Positions 7,812 to 20,015 of a DNA stretch of 64,000 nt are shown here, one piece after another. The position numbers and the translations under genes are program-made. Positions within the stretch are counted from its first letter, which is position 1. Each line of letters opens with the position of its first letter. The notes below the pieces were generated by a model. It had not been told where the DNA came from. It did no database searches and was given only the letters and a program-made list of their open reading frames with translations. This DNA comes from Ideonella_A intermedia_A (GTDB lineage Bacteria > Pseudomonadota > Gammaproteobacteria > Burkholderiales > Burkholderiaceae_C), in NCBI GenBank assembly GCA_943370175.1, contig CALRPU020000021.1, forward strand, positions 39,838-103,837, written 5' to 3'.

Positions 7812-9032
7812 TCAGGCCGCGGCGGGCTTCAGCCGCTGGATGGCCGCCTCGCGCACCGGCAGGTTCGCCAATGCCGCGAACATGCCCAGCGCCACGGCGA
7901 TCCACCAGACCACATCGTAGCTGCCGGTCATGTCGTACAAGCGGCCACCCAGCCACACGCCGAGGAAGCTGCCCACCTGGTGGCTCAGGAACACGAAGCC
8001 GCCCAACATCGACAGGTACTGCACGCCGAAGATCTGGGCCACGACCGCATTGGTCGGCGGCACGGTTGACAGCCACAACACGCCCATCAAGGCGGCGAAC
8101 ACGTAGACGCTCATGGGCGTCAGCGGCGACAACAGGAAGCCGACGATCACCACCGAGCGCAGCGCGTAGATGCCGGACAAAATGAACTTCTTGGGCATGC
8201 GTTGGCCCAGCGAGCCGGCGGCGTAGGTGCCCAGCACGTTGAACAAGCCGATCAGCGCCAGCGCGGTGGTGGCCACCTCAGGGCCCAGGCCCTTGTCCTT
8301 CAAGTAGCTGGGCATGTGCACGCCAATGAACACCACCTGGAAGCCGCACACGAAGTAACCGGCCATCAGCCAACGAAAGCTCGGGTAGCGGAAGGCCTCG
8401 CGCAGCGCCTCGCCAATGCTTTGCTGCACGCCCACCCGCGCTGGCGCCGGCGGCTCGCGCAGGCCCAGGGCCAGCGGGGCGATGAACAGCGCCAGCGCCC
8501 CCAGCACGAACAAGGCCTCTTGCCAGCCGATCGAGCCGATCAAGCCGTTCTCCACCGGCACCATCAGGAATTGACCAAACGAGCCCGCGGCGGCCGTCAC
8601 GCCCATGGCCCAGCTGCGCTTCTCCGGTGCCACTTGTCGGCCGATGACGCCATAAACCACCGCGTAGGTGGTGCCCGACTGGGCCATGCCCAACAGCAGC
8701 CCTGCGCTGCCCATGAAAGCCAGCCCGCTGGTGGACAAACCCATCAGCACGAGACCGCTGGCGTACAGCAGGCTGCCGACGATCAGCACGCGGAATGCGC
8801 CATGGCGGTCGGCCAGGGCGCCGGCCACCGGCCCGGCCAGGCCCCAGGCCAAGTTCTGCACGGCCAGGGCCAGGGCGAAGGTCTCCCGCGTCCAGCCGCG
8901 GTCCATCGTGATGGGTTGCAACCACAGGCCGAAACCGTGCCGGATGCCCATGGACAAGGTGACGATGAAGGCACCACACACCAGCACCTGGGTCATGGAC
9001 AGCCGCATCGGCGCCTGGGGAGAGGAAGTCAT
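7812..9032 (-). CDS. Major facilitator superfamily transporter
   Basis: A 406-residue inner-membrane carrier with the usual twelve hydrophobic segments. The MFS loop signature is visible as GALADRHGAFRVL after the second helix (around residue 75), and the halves are separated by a cytoplasmic loop containing REPPAPARVGVQQSIGEAL. It resembles the OFA/monocarboxylate-type MFS group, but no substrate can be assigned. The ATG at 9032 is preceded by GAGAGGAAG on the coding strand. It heads the minus-strand run that continues with the 48-residue protein and the methyltransferase, and is divergent from parE. Confidence 0.85.
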   Translation of the reverse strand: MTSSPQAPMRLSMTQVLVCGAFIVTLSMGIRHGFGLWLQPITMDRGWTRETFALALAVQNLAWGLAGPVAGALADRHGAFRVLIVGSLLYASGLVLMGLSTSGLAFMGSAGLLLGMAQSGTTYAVVYGVIGRQVAPEKRSWAMGVTAAAGSFGQFLMVPVENGLIGSIGWQEALFVLGALALFIAPLALGLREPPAPARVGVQQSIGEALREAFRYPSFRWLMAGYFVCGFQVVFIGVHMPSYLKDKGLGPEVATTALALIGLFNVLGTYAAGSLGQRMPKKFILSGIYALRSVVIVGFLLSPLTPMSVYVFAALMGVLWLSTVPPTNAVVAQIFGVQYLSMLGGFVFLSHQVGSFLGVWLGGRLYDMTGSYDVVWWIAVALGMFAALANLPVREAAIQRLKPAAA

Positions 9033-9137
9033 GCCGCCACTGTATCCATTTCCAGCGTCGCGGGCTGTCGGGCAAGGGACACGGCGGCATGGCACGGCGG
9101 CGGGACAACGCGGCGCACCCACCTAGAATCCGCCGCC

Positions 9138-11103
<1,966 letters not shown>

Positions 11104-11111
<8 letters not shown>

Positions 11112-11649
11112 CGCGGTGGACCCTGTCGCGGCCGTGGCGCCCCGCTTGCGGCTGCGCCCGACCATGCTGTCCGACCTCGATTTCGTGATCTCGGTCGAGC
11201 AGGACCCCGCCAACCAGCCCTTCATCACGCCGTGGGAGCGCATCCAGCACGAGGGCGCGGTGCGCTTTCCCGACTTCCGGCACTTCATCGTCGAGTCGGG
11301 TGCCGACTTGCGTGCCAGCGGCTTCGTGATCCTGCAAGGTTGCCGCAACCCGCATCACTCGGTCGAGTTGAAGCGGCTGGTCCTGTTGCCGTTGGTGCAG
11401 GGCGCGGGTCTGGGCCGGGCTTGCCTGCGGCTGCTGGCGCAGATGGCCTTTCGCGACCTGCACGCACACCGCTTCTGGCTGGATGTGAAGGCCTTGAACC
11501 TGCGCGCCCAGTCGCTGTACCGCAGCGAGGGCTTCATCGAGGAAGGCCGCCTGCGCGACAGCGTGAAGACCGCCCAGGGCTACGACTCCCTGATCGTCAT
11601 GTCGATGCTGGAATCGGAACACCTCGCCCGGCAGGCGGCCGCCCATTGA
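11104..11649 (+). CDS. GNAT family N-acetyltransferase
   Basis: A 181-residue acetyltransferase of the RimJ/RimL-like GNAT group. It starts inside the last codons of parE (8-bp overlap) and is followed by parC, so it is part of the topoisomerase IV operon. Visible features are LRLRPTMLSDLDFVISVEQD at the N-terminus, a core strand LKRLVLLPLVQGAGLGRACL carrying the acetyl-CoA pyrophosphate loop (QGAGLGRA), and the C-terminal ALNLRAQSLYRSEGFIEEG segment typical of the family. The substrate cannot be read from sequence; acylation of a protein or small molecule linked to the topoisomerase is only speculation. Confidence 0.85.
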
Positions 11650-11711
11650 TTTGCCGTGCGCTGGTGGAGCTTCTTGACCGCACCTGCCGCACCGTCCCTT
11701 GATTCAAGACC

Positions 11712-14021
<2,310 letters not shown>

Positions 14022-14307
14022 GGGCCGTGGAATGGGGGTTTGACGGGGGTTTTCGCTACAAGTTGAAACGATCTTGCGCTCCAGCTGGCCTCACCATCGA
14101 CCGATCCAAAGCAGGCGTGGCGTGCCCGTTGGACCGGCGGGTGCGGTGCCCGACGGGCGCAATGCGGCCCTTGCCACCGCAGTGTTCGGCGCCGACGCTG
14201 CGACGGGCCGGGTGAACCACGCCGAACGGTGCGCTTCGGTGCATTGGCGTACACCACCAGCGACGCGGACCCCATTTGGCGCTTTCGGCACCGGCACCAG
14301 GGCGGGC

Positions 14308-14702
14308 AAGCTGCGAGAGCCGGTGCTGATGTTCGCCCGGGCGTTCAGTGCGCTGAACGAGCGCAGCGATGGCGAGGCCCTGACCCGGTGGTGGGGTGAG
14401 TCGCTGCGTTGGCAGGTGTTCCGGCCGCCGTCGGTCTTCAACTTCTGCCCGCCCGATGACCCGGTGCCGAGCTCGACCTTGACCGGCCTGGCTTTCGGAT
14501 GGCGCAACGCGAACACCGCGCCCGCGCGACTGAACCACCTCACTGACCAGTCCGGCGGCGGAGCGCTGCACCATCGTCACCGCCGTCGCAGTCCTTCACC
14601 GCGTCAAAAGGCGCCGCATGGCGCAGCGAGCGCGTCAAGCAGGCCGCCGACCTGGTGTGGTGCTGGCCACACCGCATCTTCAAGTCCAGCGCCGAGTTGT
14701 CC
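14308..14702 (+). pseudogene. Relic of a DUF1800-domain protein (3' part)
   Basis: The translated stretch 14308-14550 reads KLREPVLMFARAF, then FRPPSVFNFCPPDD and LTGLAFGWRNA, matching the conserved C-terminal core of DUF1800 proteins (LREPV...W.RAF, PPSVFNF.RP, APEF). About 45 bases later, in another frame, RVKQAADLV and HRIFKSSAELS resemble the DUF1800 C-terminal helix ending in an SPEF-like motif. No ATG-initiated frame joins the pieces and the first two thirds of the gene are missing, so the gene is dead. Sequence between 14022 and 14307 shows no convincing coding signal. DUF1800 genes normally stand just before DUF1501 genes, which is what follows. Confidence 0.7.
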
Positions 14703-14975
14703 ATGACGAACAACTTCCTGTTCCTGAACGGTCGCGATGGGCTGCGTCGCAGTGATTTGCCGTGCGGCGCCGTCGGCCTGGGTGCCTTGAGCCGCCTGCT
14801 GGCGGTCAGCGGTCCGGCGCGAGCGGCCGACTGCAAAGCCCTGGTCTGCATCTTTCCGTGCGGGGGCAACGACGGCATGAACATGGTGGTGCCCACCGAC
14901 GCGACCCCACCACCGGACAGCATGCCAACTCGCTCAAGACGCTCGGCGACGCGCTGGCGCTGGGCGGTGAGGTGA
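14703..14975 (+). pseudogene. Relic of a DUF1501-domain protein (5' part)
   Basis: From an ATG at 14703 the frame reads a twin-Arg-like leader (GRDGLRRSDLP), a hydrophobic stretch ending in an ARAAD cleavage-like site, and then CKALVCIFPCGGNDGMNMVVP. The last part is the hallmark N-terminus of DUF1501 proteins (KALVCVFLFGGNDGNN). Similarity stops after about residue 68; a shift to another frame near 14905 keeps a further weak match (QHANSLKTLGDALALGG). The rest of the roughly 400-450-residue protein is absent and 15000-15166 shows nothing recognisable. It is a truncated, frameshifted gene paired with the DUF1800 relic. Confidence 0.7.
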
Positions 14976-14995
14976 GGTGCGGTGCGGTGCGGTGC
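14966..14995. repeat. Six tandem GGTGA/GGTGC pentamers
   Basis: Two copies of GGTGA are followed by four copies of GGTGC with no interruption, inside the decayed DUF1501 relic. A 5-bp unit shifts the reading frame with each gain or loss, so slippage here could have contributed to the inactivation. Confidence 0.8.
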
Positions 14996-15166
14996 GCGGG
15001 ACGCCAGCTGCGGCCTGACCCGGAACTGGTGCTGGGCGGGCCCGACGACGTCGGCGTTCCGACCCGGGCGCGCCAAAGGCGCTGGATTCCGGGCCTGTCG
15101 GTGGACCCGTCGCGCCGGTCTGAGCCTGCCATCGGGCGCAGACTGCAGGCCGCCAGTGGCCCACCG

Positions 15167-15210
15167 CCTTCAAACGGGCCTCGAACGGCCTTCAAAGGGC
15201 CTTCAAACGG
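15167..15210. repeat. Imperfect CCTTCAAA-containing repeats at the aroQ 3' end
   Basis: CCTTCAAACGG (15167-15177), CCTTCAAAGGG (15189-15199) and CCTTCAAACGG (15200-15210) are near-identical, the last two in direct tandem. They span the end of aroQ, so its last residues (RLKAL) and its stop codon lie in repeat sequence. Confidence 0.7.
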
Positions 15211-15638
15211 CCACTGTCCACGAGGTAGCGCAGCGCCATGCCGTAGCCGTGCACGCCGAAACCAGCCAGCACGCCGACGGCGATCGCGCTGAGGAACGAG
15301 TGATGGCGGAAGGCCTCGCGCTGGTGCACGTTGCTGATGTGCACCTCGACGAACGGGATCGCCACCGCGGCCAGCGCGTCGCGCAGCGCGACGCTGGTGT
15401 GGGTCAGGCCCCCGGGGTTGATGACGATGGCGTCCACCGTGCCACGCGCGGCGTGAATGCGGTCGATCAAGGCACCTTCATGGTTGCTTTGGAAGCAGTT
15501 GATTGCCACGCCCAGCGCGGCGGCTTGCGCGGCAAGCGTCGCTTCGACCTCGGGGAGCGTGGTGGCGCCGTAGGTCTGCGGCTCGCGCGTGCCCAGCAGG
15601 TTGAGGTTTGGCCCGTTCAGGACCAGCAACTTGTTCAT
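15192..15638 (-). CDS. aroQ: Type II 3-dehydroquinate dehydratase
   Basis: Dodecameric type II enzyme of the shikimate pathway, converting 3-dehydroquinate to 3-dehydroshikimate. At 148 residues it has the family length. Active-site features are LNGPNLNLLGTREP with the essential Arg18 and flexible loop, Tyr23 in the next segment, NCFQSNHEGALID, NPGGLTHTSVALRDAL with the catalytic-pair His, and FVEVHISNVHQRE. GGAGGCGATCG precedes the ATG at 15638. The last few codons run into a short repeat, but the enzyme core is complete. It converges on the DUF1800/DUF1501 relics. In many Burkholderiales aroQ precedes accB-accC; here it does not. Confidence 0.95.
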   Translation of the reverse strand: MNKLLVLNGPNLNLLGTREPQTYGATTLPEVEATLAAQAAALGVAINCFQSNHEGALIDRIHAARGTVDAIVINPGGLTHTSVALRDALAAVAIPFVEVHISNVHQREAFRHHSFLSAIAVGVLAGFGVHGYGMALRYLVDSGRLKAL

Positions 15639-15745
15639 CGATCGCCTCCGTCGTGCAGTGGCGATTGTCTGCGAGTGCGGCGCGCGGGGACAGGGCGCGC
15701 GCCGTTCGCCACGTCGGCCAAGGGCGCGCGCCCAGCACTGGCCGC

Positions 15746-17563
15746 CTACTTGGTGTGGTGCGACGGCGCCAGGGCGTAGACCGGGGTGTCCAGGCCTTCC
15801 ATCCTGGCTTTCAGCTGCAGCGCCAGGAACTGCGAATAGTGCCGCGACTGGTGCAAGTTGCCGCCGTGGAACCAGAGGTTGCGCTGTTGCGTGGGCTTCC
15901 ACATGTTGCGCAGCTCTCCCTCCCAGGGCCCGGGGTCCTTGGTCGTGTTCGATCCCAGTCCCCAGACCTTGCCCACCTTGTCGGCGACCTCCTGCGACAC
16001 GATGCGGGCGACCCACTGGTTCATCGAGCCGTAGCCGGTGGCGTACACCAACACGTCCGTCGGCAGTTCCGTGCCGTCGGTCAGCACCACCGAGTGAGGC
16101 TGGATGCGCTCGATGTTGCCGCTCTTCAGTTTCACGCTGCCATTGGCGATCAGCTCGCTGGCGCCCACGTCGATGTAGTAACCCGACCCCCGGCGCAGGT
16201 ACTTCATGAAGAGCCCCGATCCGTCGTCGCCAAAATCGAGCTTGAAGCCAGCCCGCTCGAGCCGGCGGTACAGGTCGGCGTCGCGGCGCTTCATCTCCTC
16301 GTACACCGGGATGTGGAAGGTGTGCATGATCTTGTACGGCACGGATGCGAACACCAGGTCGGCCGTGTGGTGGTCGATGCCATTGGCCACGGCCTGCTCG
16401 GAGTAGAGCCCGCCGAGCGCCAGTTCCATCAGCGACTCCGACGGCGCGATGTGGGTCGAGCTGCGCTGCACCATCGTCACGTCGGCGCCGTGCTCCCACA
16501 GGTCGGCGCAGATGTCGTGGGCTGAGTTGTTCGAGCCCAGCACAACGGCCTTCTTGCCGCGGTAGCGGTCACCACCGGGGTGCTTGCTGCTGTGGTGCTG
16601 CTCGCCGAGGAAGCTGTCGGCCCCCGGGATCTGCGGCACGTTCGGAAAGCCCGACACGCCCAGCGCGAACACCACGTGTTTGGGCCGCAGGGTGACCGGT
16701 TGGCCATGCCGCAGGGCCTCGACCACCCACGTCTGCGTCGTCTCGTCGAAGGTGGCGCGCTGACATTCGGTGTGGGTCCAGTAGTTCAGCTCCATCACCT
16801 TGGTGTACATCTCCAGCCAGTCGCCCACCTTGTCCTTGGGGGCGAACACCGGCCAGTCGGCCGGGAAGGGCAGGTAGGGCAGGTGGTCGTACCAGACCGG
16901 GTCGTGCAGGCACAGGGACTTGTAGCGGTTGCGCCAGCTGTCGCCCGCGCGGGCATTGCGTTCCAGGATGACTGTGGGCACGTCCAGCTTGCGCAGCCGC
17001 GCGCCCAGGGCGATGCCGCCCTGGCCTCCGCCGATGATCACGACGTACGGCTGACGGGTGGTGCCGAGCTCGGCCTCTTCCTGTTGGCGGCGCTCGAGCC
17101 AGCTTTGGCGGCCCGCCTGCACGCCATGCTCGGCGCCCTTGGCGCGGCGCAGGCCGTTGCGCTCTTCGAAGCCCTTCAACTCGACCATCGTCGTCAGCAA
17201 GGTCCAGCACTGCTGGCCCTTCAGGCGGATGTGGCCGCGACCGCGCGACACCGCGGTCTCGAAGGTGAACCAGCCATCGGTGACGCCGTCGGCATGGTTG
17301 GCGTCCCCGTCCAGCCGGAACGCGTCCGGCTTCACATGTCGCAGGGTGGCGTCCAGCATCGCCTGGATCTGCCCGCGGCCTTCCAGCGTCTTGATGTTCC
17401 AGGTGAACGACACCAGGTCGCGCCAAAAGCCATCGGCCTCGAACATGGCACTGGCCGCGGCCGTGTCGCCTTGGGCCAGCGCGTGCCCGAAGGCACTGAG
17501 CCACTGGCTGATCTGCTGGCTCGGGGCCGAGGCCGCGGTCGGGGCTTGCATCACTGCACTCAT
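15746..17563 (-). CDS. NAD(P)/FAD-dependent flavin monooxygenase with N-terminal SnoaL-like domain
   Basis: A 605-residue flavoprotein. Residues of about 15-135 look like an NTF2/SnoaL-like domain; the rest is a flavin-containing monooxygenase. The FAD-binding GGGQGG is at 178-183, an FMO-like FPNVPQIPG at 306-314, and the NADPH-binding motif is written GSNNSAHD at 343-350, with Asn where most members have Gly. DVLVYATGYGSMNQW is the C-terminal ATG-type motif. The substrate is unknown; Baeyer-Villiger or N/S oxygenation are both possible. The ATG at 17563 has GGAGACAACG upstream. A sigma-54 promoter is seen 74 bp upstream and an AcoR-like activator is encoded just before it, so expression is probably inducible. 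Confidence 0.87.
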   Translation of the reverse strand: MSAVMQAPTAASAPSQQISQWLSAFGHALAQGDTAAASAMFEADGFWRDLVSFTWNIKTLEGRGQIQAMLDATLRHVKPDAFRLDGDANHADGVTDGWFTFETAVSRGRGHIRLKGQQCWTLLTTMVELKGFEERNGLRRAKGAEHGVQAGRQSWLERRQQEEAELGTTRQPYVVIIGGGQGGIALGARLRKLDVPTVILERNARAGDSWRNRYKSLCLHDPVWYDHLPYLPFPADWPVFAPKDKVGDWLEMYTKVMELNYWTHTECQRATFDETTQTWVVEALRHGQPVTLRPKHVVFALGVSGFPNVPQIPGADSFLGEQHHSSKHPGGDRYRGKKAVVLGSNNSAHDICADLWEHGADVTMVQRSSTHIAPSESLMELALGGLYSEQAVANGIDHHTADLVFASVPYKIMHTFHIPVYEEMKRRDADLYRRLERAGFKLDFGDDGSGLFMKYLRRGSGYYIDVGASELIANGSVKLKSGNIERIQPHSVVLTDGTELPTDVLVYATGYGSMNQWVARIVSQEVADKVGKVWGLGSNTTKDPGPWEGELRNMWKPTQQRNLWFHGGNLHQSRHYSQFLALQLKARMEGLDTPVYALAPSHHTK

Positions 17564-17636
17564 CGTCGTTGTCTCCATCCAGGTTGAACAAGGGGTGGGT
17601 GGTTCGCGGACTGGCGCCGCGTCCAAGCCTGGAAGG

Positions 17637-17651
17637 GCAATCGGCGTGCCT
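17637..17651 (-). promoter_or_regulatory. Sigma-54 (-24/-12) promoter of the flavin monooxygenase gene
   Basis: On the minus strand the sequence GGCAC-GCCGA-TTGC fits the sigma-54 consensus TGGCAC-N5-TTGC, with the invariant GG and GC separated by exactly ten bases. Transcription would start near 17626, about 63 nt before the monooxygenase ATG. The next gene upstream encodes a sigma-54-dependent activator, which strongly supports the call. Confidence 0.75.
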
Positions 17652-17765
17652 GCAGCATGCGGGGGTCATCACTGGCGCGTCGTGCGTGCCCAAGTGCTTG
17701 TCGTGACTGGCGATCGGGTGGGGCGCGGCAGCTGCTGCGGTGCAGCACGCCGGCGCCGCTTGGGC

Positions 17766-17814
17766 GTCACACCTCGACGGTTGTCACGCCCGTGGGCGAG
17801 ACACCTGTCACAGG
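17766..17814. promoter_or_regulatory. Probable upstream activator sites for the sigma-54 promoter
   Basis: TGTCACGCCC (17782-17791) and GGGCGAGACA (17794-17803) form a dyad with one mismatch in ten and a 2-bp spacer. A perfect 11-bp palindrome CCTGTCACAGG (17804-17814) abuts it and overlaps the stop codon of the regulator gene, and GTCAC occurs once more at 17766. The group lies roughly 140-190 bp upstream of the predicted transcription start, the normal range for an enhancer-binding protein. Confidence 0.5.
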
Positions 17815-19880
17815 CCGGCGGCGTCGACCTGGTTGGGCGACTGGATGCCCCAGCGCTTCATCCGCCGGTACAGGGTCATGCGCGACACGCCCAGCTGCCT
17901 GGCCACGAGTGTGACGTTCCACTGGGCGGCGCGCAGGCTGTTCAGCAGGTGCTGAGGCTCCGCTGGCTGGTTGTGGCCGCCCCGTGGCGTGGTGACTCCG
18001 ACCCCGCCGCCCACCGCCCGCGGCTCGGCATGGTGCAGCGGGTCGGGCAGGTCGTGCACGGTGATTCCGGCCGGTCCGCACACGGCGCGTGCGTAGTCGA
18101 TGGCGTTGCGCAGCTCGCGCAGGTTGCCTGGCCAGGCGTGGCGGTGCAGGGCGCGGCGCGCGTCGTCGTGCAAGCGCGGCACGGTGGTGGGCGCGCGCGC
18201 GCCGGCCGTCGCTGTGCCCTCGGTCAACATGCGCTCGATCAGCCAGTCCAGGTCGCTGCGATCACGCAGCGCCGGCAGCTGCACGGTGGCGCCGGTCAAG
18301 CGGTAGTACAGGTCGTCGCGGAACTGGCCGCCGCGCACCAGGTCGTCCAAGGGGCAGTGCGTGGCGGCGACAACGCGCAGGTTGACCGGCACCGGGCGCG
18401 TGGCGCCGATGGGCAGCACCTCGCGCTCGGCCAGCACGCGCAGCAGTCGGGCCTGCAGCGCACGTGGCATGTCGCCGATTTCGTCCAGGAACAGCGTGCC
18501 GCCGTCGGACGCTTGAATCAGACCGCGCTTGCCTTTGGCCAGCGCGCCAGAAAAACTGCCCGGCAGGTGCCCGAACAGCTCGCTTTCGATCAGGCTTTCC
18601 GGGATGGCCGCACAGTTGACGGCGATGAAGGGCTGATGCCGCCGCTCGCTGCTGTCGTGCAGTGCCTTGGCGAAAACCTCTTTGCCGGTGCCCGTCTCGC
18701 CAGTCAGCAGCACGTGGATCGGCGAGTTGACGAGGCGCGCGGCCCGTTCGATCTGCCGGTCCAGCGCGGCGTCACCGCCCGACAGGGCCGCCAGCGGCGC
18801 CGGAATTGAGGCCTCAGGCGTCGCCGAAATCGGCGCCGCGGCCCGAGGCTGCGCGCGCGGGGTCGGCGGGGGTGGCGTGGCCGACATGAACAGCAGCTGC
18901 GGGTTGCCCACCACGCGGACCGTGCGCTGGCCCGATGGGCGCAATGGCAGGAACCGGCCCAGTGCTTCGAACTGCGCCTCGAACAGGGCGTCGAACGGCA
19001 CGCCGATCACGCTGCCAATGCGGCCCGGCGCCGCGGGCCGGCTGCGCTGGGCGTCCTCGAGCAACAGCTGCGCACGGCGGTTGTGCCCGATCACCCGACC
19101 GGCGGCGTCCAGCGCCACCAGGCAGTCCGGATTGACGTCCAGGAACTGCGGCGCACCGCTCAGCCGCAGGATCCAGTCGTGACGGAAGCGGTGCAGGAAG
19201 CTCGCGTTCTCGATGTGGCCGGCGCAGACCTTCACCAGCTGCAGGGCCAGGTGTTGGCTCGACTTGGGTTGCGGCGAGCTCAGGGCCGAGATGTCCAGTA
19301 CCGCCGTCAACTGCCCCTGGGCGTCGAACACCGGCGCCGCACTGCAGGTCAGCGGGATGTGGGTCGCGTCAAAGTGGTCGCCCTGGTGGACGGTGATCGC
19401 CGCGCCGTTGGTGATGCAGGTGCCCACGCCGCAGGTGCCCGCCATCTGCTCGCTCCAATCGGCGCCAAGGTACAGGCCGGCGCGACGAAGGCTGTGGTCC
19501 AGCTGCAGGTCACCGATGAAGTCCACGGTCACGCCGCGCGCGTCGGTCAACAGCACCACATAGCCCAGCCCTGCCACCTGCTGGTAGAGGGTTTCCAGGC
19601 CGTGGCGGGCAATGTGCAGGAAAGCGTCCAGTTGGTCCTGGTGCTCGCGCAGGCGCTGGCTGGGCAGGATGATGGCCTCCTGCATGCGCGTGGGGTCGAG
19701 CCGGTGCTGGTGCACACACCGATGCCAAGAGTGCTGGATCACCGCGTCGTGCGCGGCGATCGAGCGGCGCGATTCGTCCGTTGGCGCAGCCCCGGACCGG
19801 GCGCCGGCGGCGACCTGCATCACCGTGGCAATGTGTTCGCGTTGGCGGCTTTGCAAGGCCGCGTGGCGGGGGCTGCGCAT
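17808..19880 (-). CDS. Sigma-54-dependent transcriptional activator, AcoR-like
   Basis: A 690-residue enhancer-binding protein. A GAF-type sensor lies at about 85-215 (with GTCGVGTC, as in AcoR-like proteins) and a PAS-like region at about 240-310. The AAA+ domain has Walker A GETGTGKE at 394-401 and Walker B GGTLFLDEIGD at 460-470. The sigma-54 contact loop reads GSFSGA at 441-446 instead of GAFTGA. A Fis-type helix-turn-helix ends the protein (NVTLVARQLGVSRMTLYRR). The ATG at 19880 is chosen for GAGGAGA upstream; an in-frame GTG start at 19952 is unlikely. It lies directly before the monooxygenase gene with its sigma-54 promoter, which is its likely target. The inducer is unknown. Confidence 0.9.
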   Translation of the reverse strand: MRSPRHAALQSRQREHIATVMQVAAGARSGAAPTDESRRSIAAHDAVIQHSWHRCVHQHRLDPTRMQEAIILPSQRLREHQDQLDAFLHIARHGLETLYQQVAGLGYVVLLTDARGVTVDFIGDLQLDHSLRRAGLYLGADWSEQMAGTCGVGTCITNGAAITVHQGDHFDATHIPLTCSAAPVFDAQGQLTAVLDISALSSPQPKSSQHLALQLVKVCAGHIENASFLHRFRHDWILRLSGAPQFLDVNPDCLVALDAAGRVIGHNRRAQLLLEDAQRSRPAAPGRIGSVIGVPFDALFEAQFEALGRFLPLRPSGQRTVRVVGNPQLLFMSATPPPPTPRAQPRAAAPISATPEASIPAPLAALSGGDAALDRQIERAARLVNSPIHVLLTGETGTGKEVFAKALHDSSERRHQPFIAVNCAAIPESLIESELFGHLPGSFSGALAKGKRGLIQASDGGTLFLDEIGDMPRALQARLLRVLAEREVLPIGATRPVPVNLRVVAATHCPLDDLVRGGQFRDDLYYRLTGATVQLPALRDRSDLDWLIERMLTEGTATAGARAPTTVPRLHDDARRALHRHAWPGNLRELRNAIDYARAVCGPAGITVHDLPDPLHHAEPRAVGGGVGVTTPRGGHNQPAEPQHLLNSLRAAQWNVTLVARQLGVSRMTLYRRMKRWGIQSPNQVDAAGL

Positions 19881-20015
19881 GGCGTGTCTCCTCGCCCGGG
19901 TCGAACGCCCAGGCTGACGACGGACCGCCGACGGCAGCGGCCTCTCGACCATCTTAAAGGTGCCCCTTGCTGCCGTCGCTCCCGTCAGACCCGGGGGCGG
20001 TCAGGGGCACCGGCC

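Noticed and set aside
8202..9137. A long N-terminal extension of parE
   Set aside because: The extension overlaps the MFS gene antisense, has Gln/His-rich shadow composition, and the standard ParE start is at 9138.
14056..14580. Minus-strand open frame of 174 codons in the relic region
   Set aside because: The plus strand here shows DUF1800 motifs, and the minus-strand product has no recognisable features or ribosome site.
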